NCBI RefSeq assembly: GCF_049331405.1
Contig: NZ_CP186274.1
Coordinates: 9,739,636-9,803,635 of the forward strand
Direction of reading: 5' to 3'
DNA length: 64,000 nucleotides
From: PoT sp049331405
GTDB lineage: Bacteria > Planctomycetota > Planctomycetia > Isosphaerales > Isosphaeraceae
How positions within the stretch are numbered: the first letter of the stretch is position 1; every line of letters begins with the position of its first letter. Below are positions 11,001 to 18,644 of this stretch, one piece after another. A program made the translations under genes and the position numbers. A model generated the notes under the pieces. That model saw only the letters and a list, made by a program, of their open reading frames with translations. It made no database searches and was not told where the DNA came from.

Positions 11001-12235
11001 ACGGGGGGACGGCCTGGGGCCTCGAGCCGAGGCTGGTCCCAGGCGACGACATCCCCCTCGGAGCCGTCGCCGGCGTCGTGCGTGACGAGCCGGACGACCA
11101 CGTCGCCGCCCGAGGCGTCAGGGCTCGGCGTCCCCAGCTTCACGCGGAAGGCCTGGGCCTCGGCCAGCGGGTTGACCGGCTCCATCCACGACTTGAAGTG
11201 GGCGACGCTGTTGAACTTCGTCAGGGTCGTCTGCCACTGGCGGATCTCGCCGGCGATCGCGGGGATGTCGGCCGCCTGCGCGGCCCGCCAGCGAACCCGG
11301 ATCGCGTCGATGAGGGGCAGGGGATCTTTGCCGTTGAGGAGGTCCCAGACGATTTGCAGGTACTTGGGGCTCAGGTCATGCTCGGCCGCGAAGGCCGCGA
11401 GCGGCTTGCGGCCTTCGGCGGGGAGGCCGCGATAGTCGAGGGTGGCCTTGAGGTAAACCTCGATCGGGATCCGGCCGCCGGACTCGGCCTGGAAATCGAG
11501 CCCCTGGAGCTGGACGCGGCGGGCGCCGTTGGCGTCGGTGTATCGGGAGTAGAGCCGGCGGATCGACGTGACGATCTCATCGGTCCAGTCGCGCCGGGTC
11601 GCCTTCTCGGAGAAGCGGATGCCGTCGGGGAGCAGGACCGCGTGCGCGGCGATGTTCTTGGAGGCGGCGACGAACTTGTCGAGCATGGCTGGGGACATCA
11701 CCAGGGCTTCGCCCACGTTCGTGAAGCCCTCGCCGGCCGCGCCATCGACCGGGAACTCCTTGGCCGGGTCGAGGTCGACGCCGGTCAGGTCGCGGAGCGT
11801 GTTGTCGTATTCGACGTTGCCAAGCCTGCGGAGGATGACCGGGCCGGGGTCGCCGGCGTGGGCGCGGGCCTCGGCGTCGAGGAAGTCCTTGACCCAGCCC
11901 TTGAGCTCCTTGCGCTGGACTTCGGAGAGCTGGGGGCTCTTCTTCGGCGGCATCTCGCCGTTGTCGAGCATCTCGACGACCTTCTCCCAGACGCGCGGGG
12001 CGGTCCGGATCTGGTCGAGGGCCTGGAACCGCTCGAGGTCGAGGTCGCCTTCCTCGAGCTCGGTCGAGTGGCACTTCAGGCAGTATTGTTTCAGGAGGGG
12101 GCGGACCTTGCCGTCGAAGTCCTTCGTGAGCGTGGCGAGCGCCTTTGCGTCGTCGCCGGGCCCGACCGCGAAGGCGGCGGGGCTTGCGACGCACGTCAAG
12201 CCGAAGACGAGCCACCAGGTGTTTCGCACGCTCAT
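8051..12235 (-). CDS. Large DUF1592/DUF1587/DUF1588/DUF1585 haem-site protein
   Basis: A 1,394-residue exported protein. After a signal peptide (about residues 1-24), a cytochrome-like C-L-K-C-H site sits at 52-56 (PSCyt-type). DUF1587 follows at about 117-165 (LRRLGNVEYDNTLRDLTG), then a long insert with carbohydrate-binding-like beta stretches. DUF1595 (RAYRRPLTSQEK), DUF1592 (ELANRLSYFLWSSMPD), DUF1588 (RTSPILRGNWLAEMLLG) and DUF1585 make up the C-terminal third. A second site, C-S-K-C-H, is at about 1262-1266. The family is specific to planctomycetes and relatives; a redox role is inferred only from the haem motifs. Its ATG overlaps the TGA of the GntR gene by four bases (ATGA), implying translational coupling, and GAGG lies upstream. 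It is much longer than the 794-residue paralogue at 61.3-63.6 kb because of the central insert. Confidence 0.88.
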   Translation of the reverse strand: MSVRNTWWLVFGLTCVASPAAFAVGPGDDAKALATLTKDFDGKVRPLLKQYCLKCHSTELEEGDLDLERFQALDQIRTAPRVWEKVVEMLDNGEMPPKKSPQLSEVQRKELKGWVKDFLDAEARAHAGDPGPVILRRLGNVEYDNTLRDLTGVDLDPAKEFPVDGAAGEGFTNVGEALVMSPAMLDKFVAASKNIAAHAVLLPDGIRFSEKATRRDWTDEIVTSIRRLYSRYTDANGARRVQLQGLDFQAESGGRIPIEVYLKATLDYRGLPAEGRKPLAAFAAEHDLSPKYLQIVWDLLNGKDPLPLIDAIRVRWRAAQAADIPAIAGEIRQWQTTLTKFNSVAHFKSWMEPVNPLAEAQAFRVKLGTPSPDASGGDVVVRLVTHDAGDGSEGDVVAWDQPRLEAPGRPPVFLRDVQDGLRGIAAKRKSFAETAKYLAAANEARELTTTLDLLALASKHGIDPSMLQAWLAYLGIAGQGPLEIPGLFRDRVPSTGGYNFVRGWGLPNLPSLLANGSDQEVKIPGTLKPRGVVVHPAPTQNVAAGWRSPIKGLVKVEAQVAHAHGDCGNGVAWYLEHRRGRERRRLAAGELDMGKTAKIEPIDDLVVEPGDLVALVIGARNNDHSCDLTAVELNVSEAAGKNRVWTLSRDLTNDILKSNPLADSHGNPDVWHFYEEKSTGDDGSSLWSIPRGSLLDRWRDSASKPERDQIAEHLQQLLTQGPTGPKDHPDSILYRQLTSLSGPLLGTLDFASLAAEARKAEAPAAPADVAVSYGLPREAFAKLPQESGLVTSAPSVLEIRLPADLASGREFVVSARLDGQAGREGSVQAQVVTTPAAAGSLVPGLPILAHNGSAARARIEKSLDAFRNAFPAAVCYMQIVPVDEVVTLVLFHREDEGLSRLMLTDEEHKQLDRMWDELRYISQDALRVQEAYGQFMEYVTQDGDVRIFEPLRKPIAQRAEAFQKRLVATEPAHLDALVAFADRAYRRPLTSQEKAELRELYGKLRQQKLDHETSFRLVLARVLMAPSFLYRVEQSADSAEAKPVSDWELANRLSYFLWSSMPDNELRRLADQGKLHEPEVLAAQMKRMLKDDRVRALATEFGCQWLDIRGFDLHNEKSEQVFPEFAALRAAMYEESVRFLVDLFQADEPVINVLDADYTFVNEPLAKFYGIPGVTGSNWRRVDGVKAFGRGGILGMASLLSKQAGASRTSPILRGNWLAEMLLGEKLPKPPKNVPLLPESELDTNGLTMRQITEKHRELESCSKCHERIDPFGFALESFDAIGRRRTTDLAGRVIDTSAQAKDGSKFTDIAGLRDYILAKRRDEFLRQFSRKLLGYALGRGVELSDQPLLDRMREDLASKDGRVQAAILAVIQSPQFRERRGISSPLEQTIAQP

Positions 12236-12918
12236 GCATCTGTCCTCAAAGGTTCGCGATGGCTCTCGATATGCCGGCGCAACTCCTCGCCGGCCCGGCC
12301 GACCTCGCCGAGTCGCAGATCGTCGATGATCTGCTGGTGCGAATCGACGCCCGTTTTCCATCTCGCCGCCGCGACGTTCTCGCGAAACCGCTGGAAGAAG
12401 ACGGCGATCAGGTCGCCGAAGGCCAATACGGGCGAGAGCCCGCTCGCCTCGATCAGGCCGCGGTGGAAGGCGATGTCCAGCTCCACCCAGCGGCCCAGGC
12501 TGCGGGCGCGCCGCAAACCTTCATTGATGGTATTCAGGTTCGCATAGATCGACGGGTCGTCCTTCATCCGTCGCGCGACGTGGGTCAGGACGCCGCTCTC
12601 GATCAGGATCCGGGTGTCGATCAGCACGTCGGATGAGACGTCGTGGAGCGCGGGGTGAAAACCGAGGTATTCGGTCACGCGGTCCATGTTGACGTGGCCG
12701 ACGGTCAGGCCACGCCCGGGCCTGGCCTCGACGATCCCGAGGAATTCCAGGGCCTTGGTGGCCTCGCGGAGGCTCAGCCGGCTGACGCCGAACCTCGTCG
12801 CGAGCTCGGTCTCGGTCGGCAGGCGGTCGCCCGACTTGAGGTTCTCGTCGACGATGAACGACTTGATCTGCGTCGCCACAACGTCCCGGATCTTGTCGCG
12901 TTTGATCGTTCTGACCAT
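12232..12918 (-). CDS. FadR-subfamily GntR transcriptional regulator
   Basis: A 228-residue regulator. The winged helix-turn-helix is at about residues 8-70 (KSGDRLPTETELATRFGVSRLSLREATKALEFLGIVE). The C-terminal FCD domain carries likely metal ligands: D and H in ELDIAFHRG, H in DSHQQ and H in RRHIE. FCD regulators usually repress catabolic genes and release on binding an organic acid. I chose 12918 because the frame upstream is low-complexity and would run across a palindrome (13030-13042) that looks like its operator; no strong ribosome binding site is visible at either start. It is divergent to a 2-hydroxyacid/2-oxoacid catabolic operon and leads the DUF1592-DUF1552 operon, so it probably controls both arms and itself. 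Confidence 0.88.
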   Translation of the reverse strand: MVRTIKRDKIRDVVATQIKSFIVDENLKSGDRLPTETELATRFGVSRLSLREATKALEFLGIVEARPGRGLTVGHVNMDRVTEYLGFHPALHDVSSDVLIDTRILIESGVLTHVARRMKDDPSIYANLNTINEGLRRARSLGRWVELDIAFHRGLIEASGLSPVLAFGDLIAVFFQRFRENVAAARWKTGVDSHQQIIDDLRLGEVGRAGEELRRHIESHREPLRTDA

Positions 12919-13029
12919 GGCCCATTCATTCGGAAAGGCAGGGCCCGAATCGGCCGGCTTGGCCGGGGTGCCCCGCGGATTCCCACGTTTCTCGAGAAGA
13001 CCGTTGCGATCGTCTCGCGGCCTCCTTAG

Positions 13030-13042
13030 ATTATCAGACAAT
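13030..13042. promoter_or_regulatory. Candidate FadR/GntR operator
   Basis: ATTATC-A-GACAAT is an imperfect palindrome (arms of six, one mismatch). On the other strand it reads ATTGTCTGATAAT, close to the TTGTCTGACAA-like sites of several FadR-subfamily regulators. It lies between the GntR gene (start 12918) and the divergent dehydrogenase gene (start 13122). Confidence 0.5.
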
Positions 13043-13121
13043 CCCATCCCGTCAACAGCCGCAGCCGGTCGTGTCGCAGTCGATCTACGTTCGAACGGTA
13101 GGTCGCTCGGGGGGCGAATCC

Positions 13122-14090
13122 ATGAAAGTCGCGGTCACCGATGCCTCATTCCCGGCGCTCGACGTCGAGCGTCGGATCCTGGAAGAAGCCGGCGTGGACG
13201 TCGTCGGCGGCCAGTGCAAGACTCCCGAAACCCTGATCCCGCTCGTGGCCGACGCCGACGCGGTGATCGTCCAATTCGCGCCGATCACCGCCGAGGTCAT
13301 CGGTTCCATGAGCCGGGCCCGGGCGATCGTGCGTTACGGGATCGGCTACGACAACGTGGACCTGGAGGCCGCCAAGGCCCGCGGGATCCCGGTCTGCAAC
13401 GTGCCGGATTACTGCATCGACGAGGTCGCCGACCACACGTTGGCCTTCATCCTGGCCACGACGCGGCAGGTGGTCCCCAATACGATCAAGGTCCGCGGCG
13501 GGCAGTGGGGGATCGCCACGCCGCTCGACCAGATGCGGGCCCTCAAGCATCTGAACGTGGGCGTCGTGGGGTTCGGCAGGATCGGCCGCGAGGTCGTCGC
13601 AAGGCTGCTGCCGTTCCGGGGCAGGGTGCTCGTGCATGACCCGGTCGTCCCCGCGTCGGAGATCGAGAAGGCGGGGGCCTTGCCGGTCGACCTGGATCGG
13701 CTCCTCGAAGAATCCGACGTGGTCACGCTCCATTGCCCGTCGACCCCGAAGACGCGCGGGATGATTGGGGCCGAGGCCCTGGCTCGCATGAAGCCCGGCG
13801 TCATCCTGATCAACGTCGCGCGGGGCGACCTCGTGGATCCGACGGCACTGACCGAGGCCCTGCAGAGCGGGCACGTCTCCGCCGCGGCCCTCGACGTCTT
13901 CGCCCCCGAGCCGATCCCGGCCGACCACCCGATCCTCAAGATGGACAATGTCATCCTGGCCTCGCACATCGCCTCGGCAAGCGTCCCGGCGGTCCGCAAG
14001 CTCCGAGAGACCGCGGCAAACCTGGCCCTCGCCGCGGTCCGGGGCGAGCCCCTCAGCAACATCGTCAATGGCGTCGTGCCTCGGTCCTGA
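13122..14090 (+). CDS. D-isomer-specific 2-hydroxyacid dehydrogenase (CtBP/SerA-like)
   Basis: A 322-residue NAD(P)-dependent dehydrogenase interconverting a 2-hydroxyacid and its 2-oxoacid. The nucleotide-binding GFGRIG is at 150-155. The catalytic trio is R234 (NVARGDLVD), E263 (APEPIP) and H282 (LASHIAS). There is no C-terminal ACT domain, so it is not a full-length biosynthetic SerA; the sequence is nearest to the CtBP-like branch. GGGGGGCG precedes the ATG at 13122; an in-frame start at 13071 would add 17 atypical residues. It is the first gene of a six-gene operon that continues with an FAH-family hydrolase 53 bases on. The substrate is not evident; glyoxylate-type or sugar-acid-derived 2-oxoacids fit the context. 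Control by the divergent GntR protein is likely. Confidence 0.88.
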   Translation: MKVAVTDASFPALDVERRILEEAGVDVVGGQCKTPETLIPLVADADAVIVQFAPITAEVIGSMSRARAIVRYGIGYDNVDLEAAKARGIPVCNVPDYCIDEVADHTLAFILATTRQVVPNTIKVRGGQWGIATPLDQMRALKHLNVGVVGFGRIGREVVARLLPFRGRVLVHDPVVPASEIEKAGALPVDLDRLLEESDVVTLHCPSTPKTRGMIGAEALARMKPGVILINVARGDLVDPTALTEALQSGHVSAAALDVFAPEPIPADHPILKMDNVILASHIASASVPAVRKLRETAANLALAAVRGEPLSNIVNGVVPRS

Positions 14091-14143
14091 GAACGCGAGG
14101 CATCGAACCCGCGACCATTCCAGAATCTCATGGAAGCGATCAC

Positions 14144-14956
14144 ATGAAACTCCTCCGATACACAGACGCCTCCGGTCGGATCCAGGCCGGGCGACGCCAC
14201 GACGATGGCCGGATCACCCGCGTGGAAGGGGACATCCTCGACTCTCCCCGGGACACGGGTGAGGCCGCCGAGGTGGTCAAGCTCCTCGCCCCCATCGAGC
14301 CGCGCGACATCATCTGCATCGGCCTGAACTACCGCAAGCATGCCGCCGAGGGGAACCAGGCGATCCCCGACCAGCCCATCGTGTTCATGAAGAACGTAGG
14401 CACACTCCAGAATCCGGACGATCCGATCGTCCTGCCCCGCAAGCTTCGGAGCGACGCGGTCGACTACGAGTGCGAGCTCGCCGTGGTGATTGGCAAGCCT
14501 TGCTACAACGCGTCGAAGGCCGACGCCCTCTCGTACGTCCTCGGCTACACCTGCGCCAACGACGTCAGCGCCCGCGACTGGCAGATGAAGTGGGGCGGCG
14601 GTCAGTGGTGCCGGGGCAAGACCTTCGCCACGTTCTGCCCGCTCGGCCCCTGGATCGTCACGGCCGACGAGATCCTCGACCCGAACGCCCTGGGGATCAA
14701 GACGACCCTCAACGGGGAAATCATGCAGGATTGGAACACCAACGACATGATCTTTGATGTGCCGACGCTGATCGAATTCCTCAGCGGCAGCACCTTGCTC
14801 ATCCCAGGCACCGTGATCCTCACCGGCACCCCGCACGGCGTCGGCGGGGCGAGGAAGCCCCCGGTCTACCTCCAGCCGGGCGACACGGTCTCCATCGAGA
14901 TCGAGAAGATCGGGACCCTGACGAACCCGGTGGTCGAAGAGTCGGCCTCGTCGTGA
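14144..14956 (+). CDS. Fumarylacetoacetate hydrolase (FAH) family protein
   Basis: A 270-residue metal-dependent FAH-superfamily enzyme. The core reads IGLNYRKHAAE (59-69), then E109 and E111 in DYECELAVVIGK and D140 in ANDVSARDWQ, the usual divalent-metal ligands. TGTPHGVGGARKPPVYLQPGD near the C-terminus is the typical closing motif. Members cleave C-C bonds in acylpyruvates and 2,4-diketo-3-deoxy sugar acids, or hydrate or decarboxylate related diacids. GGAAG lies eight bases before the ATG. Its place between a hydroxyacid dehydrogenase and a 2-oxoacid dehydrogenase suggests it cleaves a diketo acid to pyruvate plus a short acid, as in non-phosphorylative sugar-acid pathways. That assignment is inference. 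Confidence 0.9.
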   Translation: MKLLRYTDASGRIQAGRRHDDGRITRVEGDILDSPRDTGEAAEVVKLLAPIEPRDIICIGLNYRKHAAEGNQAIPDQPIVFMKNVGTLQNPDDPIVLPRKLRSDAVDYECELAVVIGKPCYNASKADALSYVLGYTCANDVSARDWQMKWGGGQWCRGKTFATFCPLGPWIVTADEILDPNALGIKTTLNGEIMQDWNTNDMIFDVPTLIEFLSGSTLLIPGTVILTGTPHGVGGARKPPVYLQPGDTVSIEIEKIGTLTNPVVEESASS

Positions 14957-15006
14957 TCGGAGATGACAGGCACAGGCCTCCGGGCGACTCCGAAGGTGGA
15001 CACCCC

Positions 15007-16599
15007 ATGACCGAAGAATCGTCCCGCGTCCGGAACGAGATCCCCCCCTGGGACGTGGCCGACCTGCCGAAGCCCCACCCCCTCGAGTGGCGGCACTGGA
15101 CCCGCTACGTCGGGCCCGGGATCGTGATGATGGGGATCCAGATCGGCGGCGGCGAGTGGCTGCTCGGCCCCGAGGTCACGGCCAAGTACGGCGGCGGCCT
15201 GATGTGGATCGCCACCATCGCCATCGTCCTGCAGGTCTTCTACAACCTCGAGTGCGGCCGATACGCCCTCTACTGCGGCGAGCCGATCTTCACCGGCTTC
15301 CTCCGCACGAGGCCAGGGCCTCGGTTCTGGATGGGGATCATCCTCTTCCTCAACCTCAGCTCGTTGATACCAGGCCTGTCGACGCATGGCGCGGCCTTAC
15401 TCGCCTCGCTCTACCTCGACCGGCCCCCAGGCGCGGGCGACAGATGGCTCGTCACGATACTCGCCTATGCGATGTTATTGGCCGTTGCGCTCCCGATCCT
15501 CGTAGGGGGCAAGGTCTACAACATGCTCCAGGCGATCATGACGGTGAAAGTGACCGTCGTGCTCGGGTTCTGCCTGACGCTCGGGATCTGCTACGTCAGC
15601 CCGGAGAACTGGTGGAAGATCTTCAGCGGGTTCGTGAAGTTCGGCACCGTGCCCACGGTGGTCGACGGCCACGACACGACGGTCAACGTCTTCCTCCACG
15701 TCTTCAACGAGGGGACCTGGCCCCTGGTCGCCCTCAGCAACATCGCCGTCATCGGGGCGTTCGCCGGCTACGCGGGCGGGGGAGGGCTCTCGAACTCGGC
15801 CTACGGCAACTTCGTCAGGGACAAGGGCTGGGGCATGGGGAGCGTCGTCGGCGCCATCCCGAGCGCGATCGGCGGGCGGCACATCACCCTGAGCCACGTC
15901 GGCAAGGTCTTCAAGATCAACGCCGAGAACCTCGCGAAGTGGAAGGGCTGGTGGCGCTACATCCTCGTGGATCAGGTCTATGTCTGGGCCCCCGGCTGCT
16001 TCATGGGGATGGCCTTGCCGGGCCTGCTCTCGCTCCAGTTCGCACCGTATTCGTTGTTGCAGGGGAACAAGCTGGAATGGGCCCAGGCGCTCATCACGGC
16101 CGACGGCATCCGGCATGCCCCGCAGTTCGCGATGGGGGTCGCCAAGGTCCTCTGGATCACGACGGTCTTCGTGGGCTTGCTGGTGATGCTCCCGAGCCAG
16201 ATGTCGATCGTCGACGACTTCAGCAGGCGCTGGACCGACATCCTCTGGTCGGGGAGCCGGCGGGTCCGGGGCACCTTGCGGGGGAACGCTGTCAAGCGTA
16301 TCTATTACTCGATCCTCGCCTTCTACGTGCTCTGGAACCTCGTGTGCGCCTATCTCTTCAGCACGTACGGCACGCCGAAGTTGATGACGCTGGTGATTGC
16401 GAACCTGAATAACGTGTCGATCGGCGTCACCTCCTTCCACCTGCTCTGGATCAACTGCAAACTGTTGCCCGAGGAGTTGCGGCCTCGCTGGTATCACAGG
16501 GCCGGCGTCATCGGCTGCGGCGTCTTCTACCTCGGGCTCGCCTTGCTGGTCTTCGTCACCAAGCAACTGCCCATGTTCCGAGAAATGCTGGGAGGCTGA
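15007..16599 (+). CDS. Nramp-like (LeuT-fold) permease lacking the DPGN metal motif
   Basis: A 530-residue integral membrane protein with about 11-12 hydrophobic segments. The first (HWTRYVGPGIVMMGIQIGGGEW) aligns by eye with Nramp helix 1, but the metal-binding D-P-G-N is replaced by G-G-G-E. The region expected to hold the helix-6 M-P-H motif reads AGYAGGGGLSNSAYGNF instead. Canonical Nramp proteins carry Mn2+ or Fe2+ through those residues, so this branch probably moves something else. Placement in an acid-catabolism operon suggests an organic acid or sugar acid. AAGGTGG is eight bases before the ATG at 15007. A GTG at 14953 overlapping the FAH stop codon (GTGA) is an alternative start adding 18 polar residues. 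The E1 gene begins three bases after the stop. Confidence 0.75.
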   Translation: MTEESSRVRNEIPPWDVADLPKPHPLEWRHWTRYVGPGIVMMGIQIGGGEWLLGPEVTAKYGGGLMWIATIAIVLQVFYNLECGRYALYCGEPIFTGFLRTRPGPRFWMGIILFLNLSSLIPGLSTHGAALLASLYLDRPPGAGDRWLVTILAYAMLLAVALPILVGGKVYNMLQAIMTVKVTVVLGFCLTLGICYVSPENWWKIFSGFVKFGTVPTVVDGHDTTVNVFLHVFNEGTWPLVALSNIAVIGAFAGYAGGGGLSNSAYGNFVRDKGWGMGSVVGAIPSAIGGRHITLSHVGKVFKINAENLAKWKGWWRYILVDQVYVWAPGCFMGMALPGLLSLQFAPYSLLQGNKLEWAQALITADGIRHAPQFAMGVAKVLWITTVFVGLLVMLPSQMSIVDDFSRRWTDILWSGSRRVRGTLRGNAVKRIYYSILAFYVLWNLVCAYLFSTYGTPKLMTLVIANLNNVSIGVTSFHLLWINCKLLPEELRPRWYHRAGVIGCGVFYLGLALLVFVTKQLPMFREMLGG

Positions 16600-16601
16600 A
16601 T

Positions 16602-18629
16602 TTGGGGGCCGATCAACCATCGACGGATATCCTCGCGACCGCCGACAGGCCGACGCTCCTGGCGCTCTACCGCCGGATGCAGACGATCCGGCGCTGCGAG
16701 GAGCACCTGGCGCGCTCGCATCAGCGAGGCCTGATCCACGGCGCCTGCCACACGTACGTCGGCGAGGAGGCGATCGCCACCGGCGTCTGCGCCCACCTCG
16801 GGGCCGACGACGTGGTCTTCAGCACGCACCGGGGGCACGGCCACGCGCTGGCCAAGGGGGTCACGCCCCGGGAGCTCGTCGCCGAACTCTTCGGCCGTGA
16901 GACGGGCTGCTCGCGAGGCAGGGGGGGGAGCATGCACCTCTTCGCCCCCGAGGTCGGCATGATGGGGACGAGCGGGATCGTCGGCCCCTGCATCCTCCAG
17001 GCGGCGGGCGCCGGGTATAGCTTCAAGCTGATGGAGGCCGAGAACGTGGCCGTCGCCTTCTTCGGCGACGGGGCCACCAATAACGGGGCCTTCCACGAGG
17101 GGCTGAACATGGCCTCGATCTGGAAGCTCCCCGTCCTGTTCGTCTGCGAGAACAACGGCTTCGCCACCGAGGTCCCGTTCACCTACGCGAGCGGCAGTCC
17201 GAGCGTCGCCGCCAGGGCCGCGGGGTACGGCCTCCACGGGGTCGAGGTCGACGGCAACGACATCCTCGCCGTCTACGAGGCCGCCGCCGAGGCCGTCGCC
17301 AGGGCCAAGCAGGGGGAAGGCCCGACCTTGATCGAGTGCAAGACGTATCGGACCCGCCCCCACGCCGAAGGGATGGGCGACTTCACGTACAGGACCCGCG
17401 AGGACGTCGAGCTCTGGAAGACCCGCTGCCCGATCGCCCGGCATCGCCGATACCTGCTGGAGCAGGGGATCGCCGACGAGGACGAGCTCCACGCGATCGA
17501 CGAGGAGGTCGAGGCCGCGGCCCTCGACGCGATCGAGTTCGCCGAGCAGAGCGCCTGGCCGAGCCCCTCATCGGCGGCGAACCACATCTACGCGGCTTCA
17601 ACCGAGACGACGCCGGATCGCCCCGTCCTCGACACCTTGCCCGCCGACTGTCGCCGCGAGACGACCTTTATGAAGGCGACCCTCGAGGCCCTCACCGAGG
17701 CGATGGAGTCGAACCCCCGGATCTTCGTCATGGGGGAAGGGATCGGCGTACGCGGGGGCAACTTCGCGACGACGACCGGCCTCTTCCAGCGTTTCGGGCC
17801 TGTGCGGCTCTGCGACACCCCCATCAGCGAGCGAGGCTTCGTGGGGATGGCCGCCGGAGCCGCCATGACCTCGACCCGGCCGCTGATCGACTTCATGTTC
17901 GCCGACTTCGTCCTCGACGCCGTCGGCGAGATCCTGAACCAGATCGCCAAGGTCCAATACATGAGCAGCGGCCGGCTCACCATGCCGGTACTCCTGCGAG
18001 GCTGCATCGGCATCGGCAACTCGGCGGCGACGCACCACTCGGGCAGCTATTACACGATGTACGGGCACTTCCCCGGCCTCCGCGTCGTCGTCCCGTCGAG
18101 CCCGTTCGACGCCAAGGGGCTCCTCTCCCACGCCTTGAAGTGCAACGACCCCGTCCTCTTCCTCGAGCATCGCGGCGTCCTCTCGGTCAAGGGGGCGGTC
18201 CCCGAGGAGCCTTATGAGATCGAGTTCGGCCGCGCGGCGGTCGTGAGGGAAGGGACCGACGTCACCGTCGTGGCCCTCGCCCTGATGGTCCACCATGCGA
18301 AGAAGGCCTGCGACGTCCTCGCGGCGGAGGGGATCTCTGTCGAGTTGATCGACCCGAGGACCATCGCCCCGCTGGACATGGCCACGATCCTCGGCTCCTT
18401 GCGGAAGACCGGGCGCTTGCTCGTCGTCGACGAGACCTTCGCCCCCTTCGGCCTGGGTGCGGAGATCGCCGCGCAGGCCGCGGACGCCGGGTTCGACGAC
18501 CTCGACGCCCCGATCCGACGCCTCAACGGCCTGCATACCCCGACCCCGTACAGCCCCCCCCTGGAAGCGGTCGTCGTCCCCAATCCGGAGACGATTGCCC
18601 AGGCGGTCCGCGACCTGATCGCCGAGTGA
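16602..18629 (+). CDS. Fused 2-oxoacid/acetoin dehydrogenase E1 alpha-beta
   Basis: A 675-residue thiamine-diphosphate enzyme with both E1 subunits in one chain. Residues 1-330 are the alpha part, with the TPP/Mg site GDGATNNGAF at 155-164 and CENN after it. Residues from about 352 are the beta part (MGEGIGVRGGNFATTTGLF, FADFVLDA, GSYYTMYGHFPGL, LIDPRTIAPLD). It decarboxylates a 2-oxoacid or acetoin and transfers the acyl group to lipoyl-E2, encoded next. The TTG start is supported by GGAGG at 16591-16595 with six bases between; the permease stop lies only two bases upstream, which favours translational coupling. No E3 gene is present, so dihydrolipoamide dehydrogenase must come from elsewhere. 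Pyruvate, branched-chain oxoacids and acetoin all remain possible substrates. Confidence 0.92.
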   Translation: MGADQPSTDILATADRPTLLALYRRMQTIRRCEEHLARSHQRGLIHGACHTYVGEEAIATGVCAHLGADDVVFSTHRGHGHALAKGVTPRELVAELFGRETGCSRGRGGSMHLFAPEVGMMGTSGIVGPCILQAAGAGYSFKLMEAENVAVAFFGDGATNNGAFHEGLNMASIWKLPVLFVCENNGFATEVPFTYASGSPSVAARAAGYGLHGVEVDGNDILAVYEAAAEAVARAKQGEGPTLIECKTYRTRPHAEGMGDFTYRTREDVELWKTRCPIARHRRYLLEQGIADEDELHAIDEEVEAAALDAIEFAEQSAWPSPSSAANHIYAASTETTPDRPVLDTLPADCRRETTFMKATLEALTEAMESNPRIFVMGEGIGVRGGNFATTTGLFQRFGPVRLCDTPISERGFVGMAAGAAMTSTRPLIDFMFADFVLDAVGEILNQIAKVQYMSSGRLTMPVLLRGCIGIGNSAATHHSGSYYTMYGHFPGLRVVVPSSPFDAKGLLSHALKCNDPVLFLEHRGVLSVKGAVPEEPYEIEFGRAAVVREGTDVTVVALALMVHHAKKACDVLAAEGISVELIDPRTIAPLDMATILGSLRKTGRLLVVDETFAPFGLGAEIAAQAADAGFDDLDAPIRRLNGLHTPTPYSPPLEAVVVPNPETIAQAVRDLIAE

Positions 18630-18644
18630 AGGACTCACCCCGCC

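Noticed and set aside
9560..12547. A 995-codon open frame on the plus strand opposite the DUF1592 gene
   Set aside because: It is a high-GC antisense shadow: Arg/Gly/Val-rich composition, no ribosome binding site, and it lies over a gene with clear domains and signal peptide.
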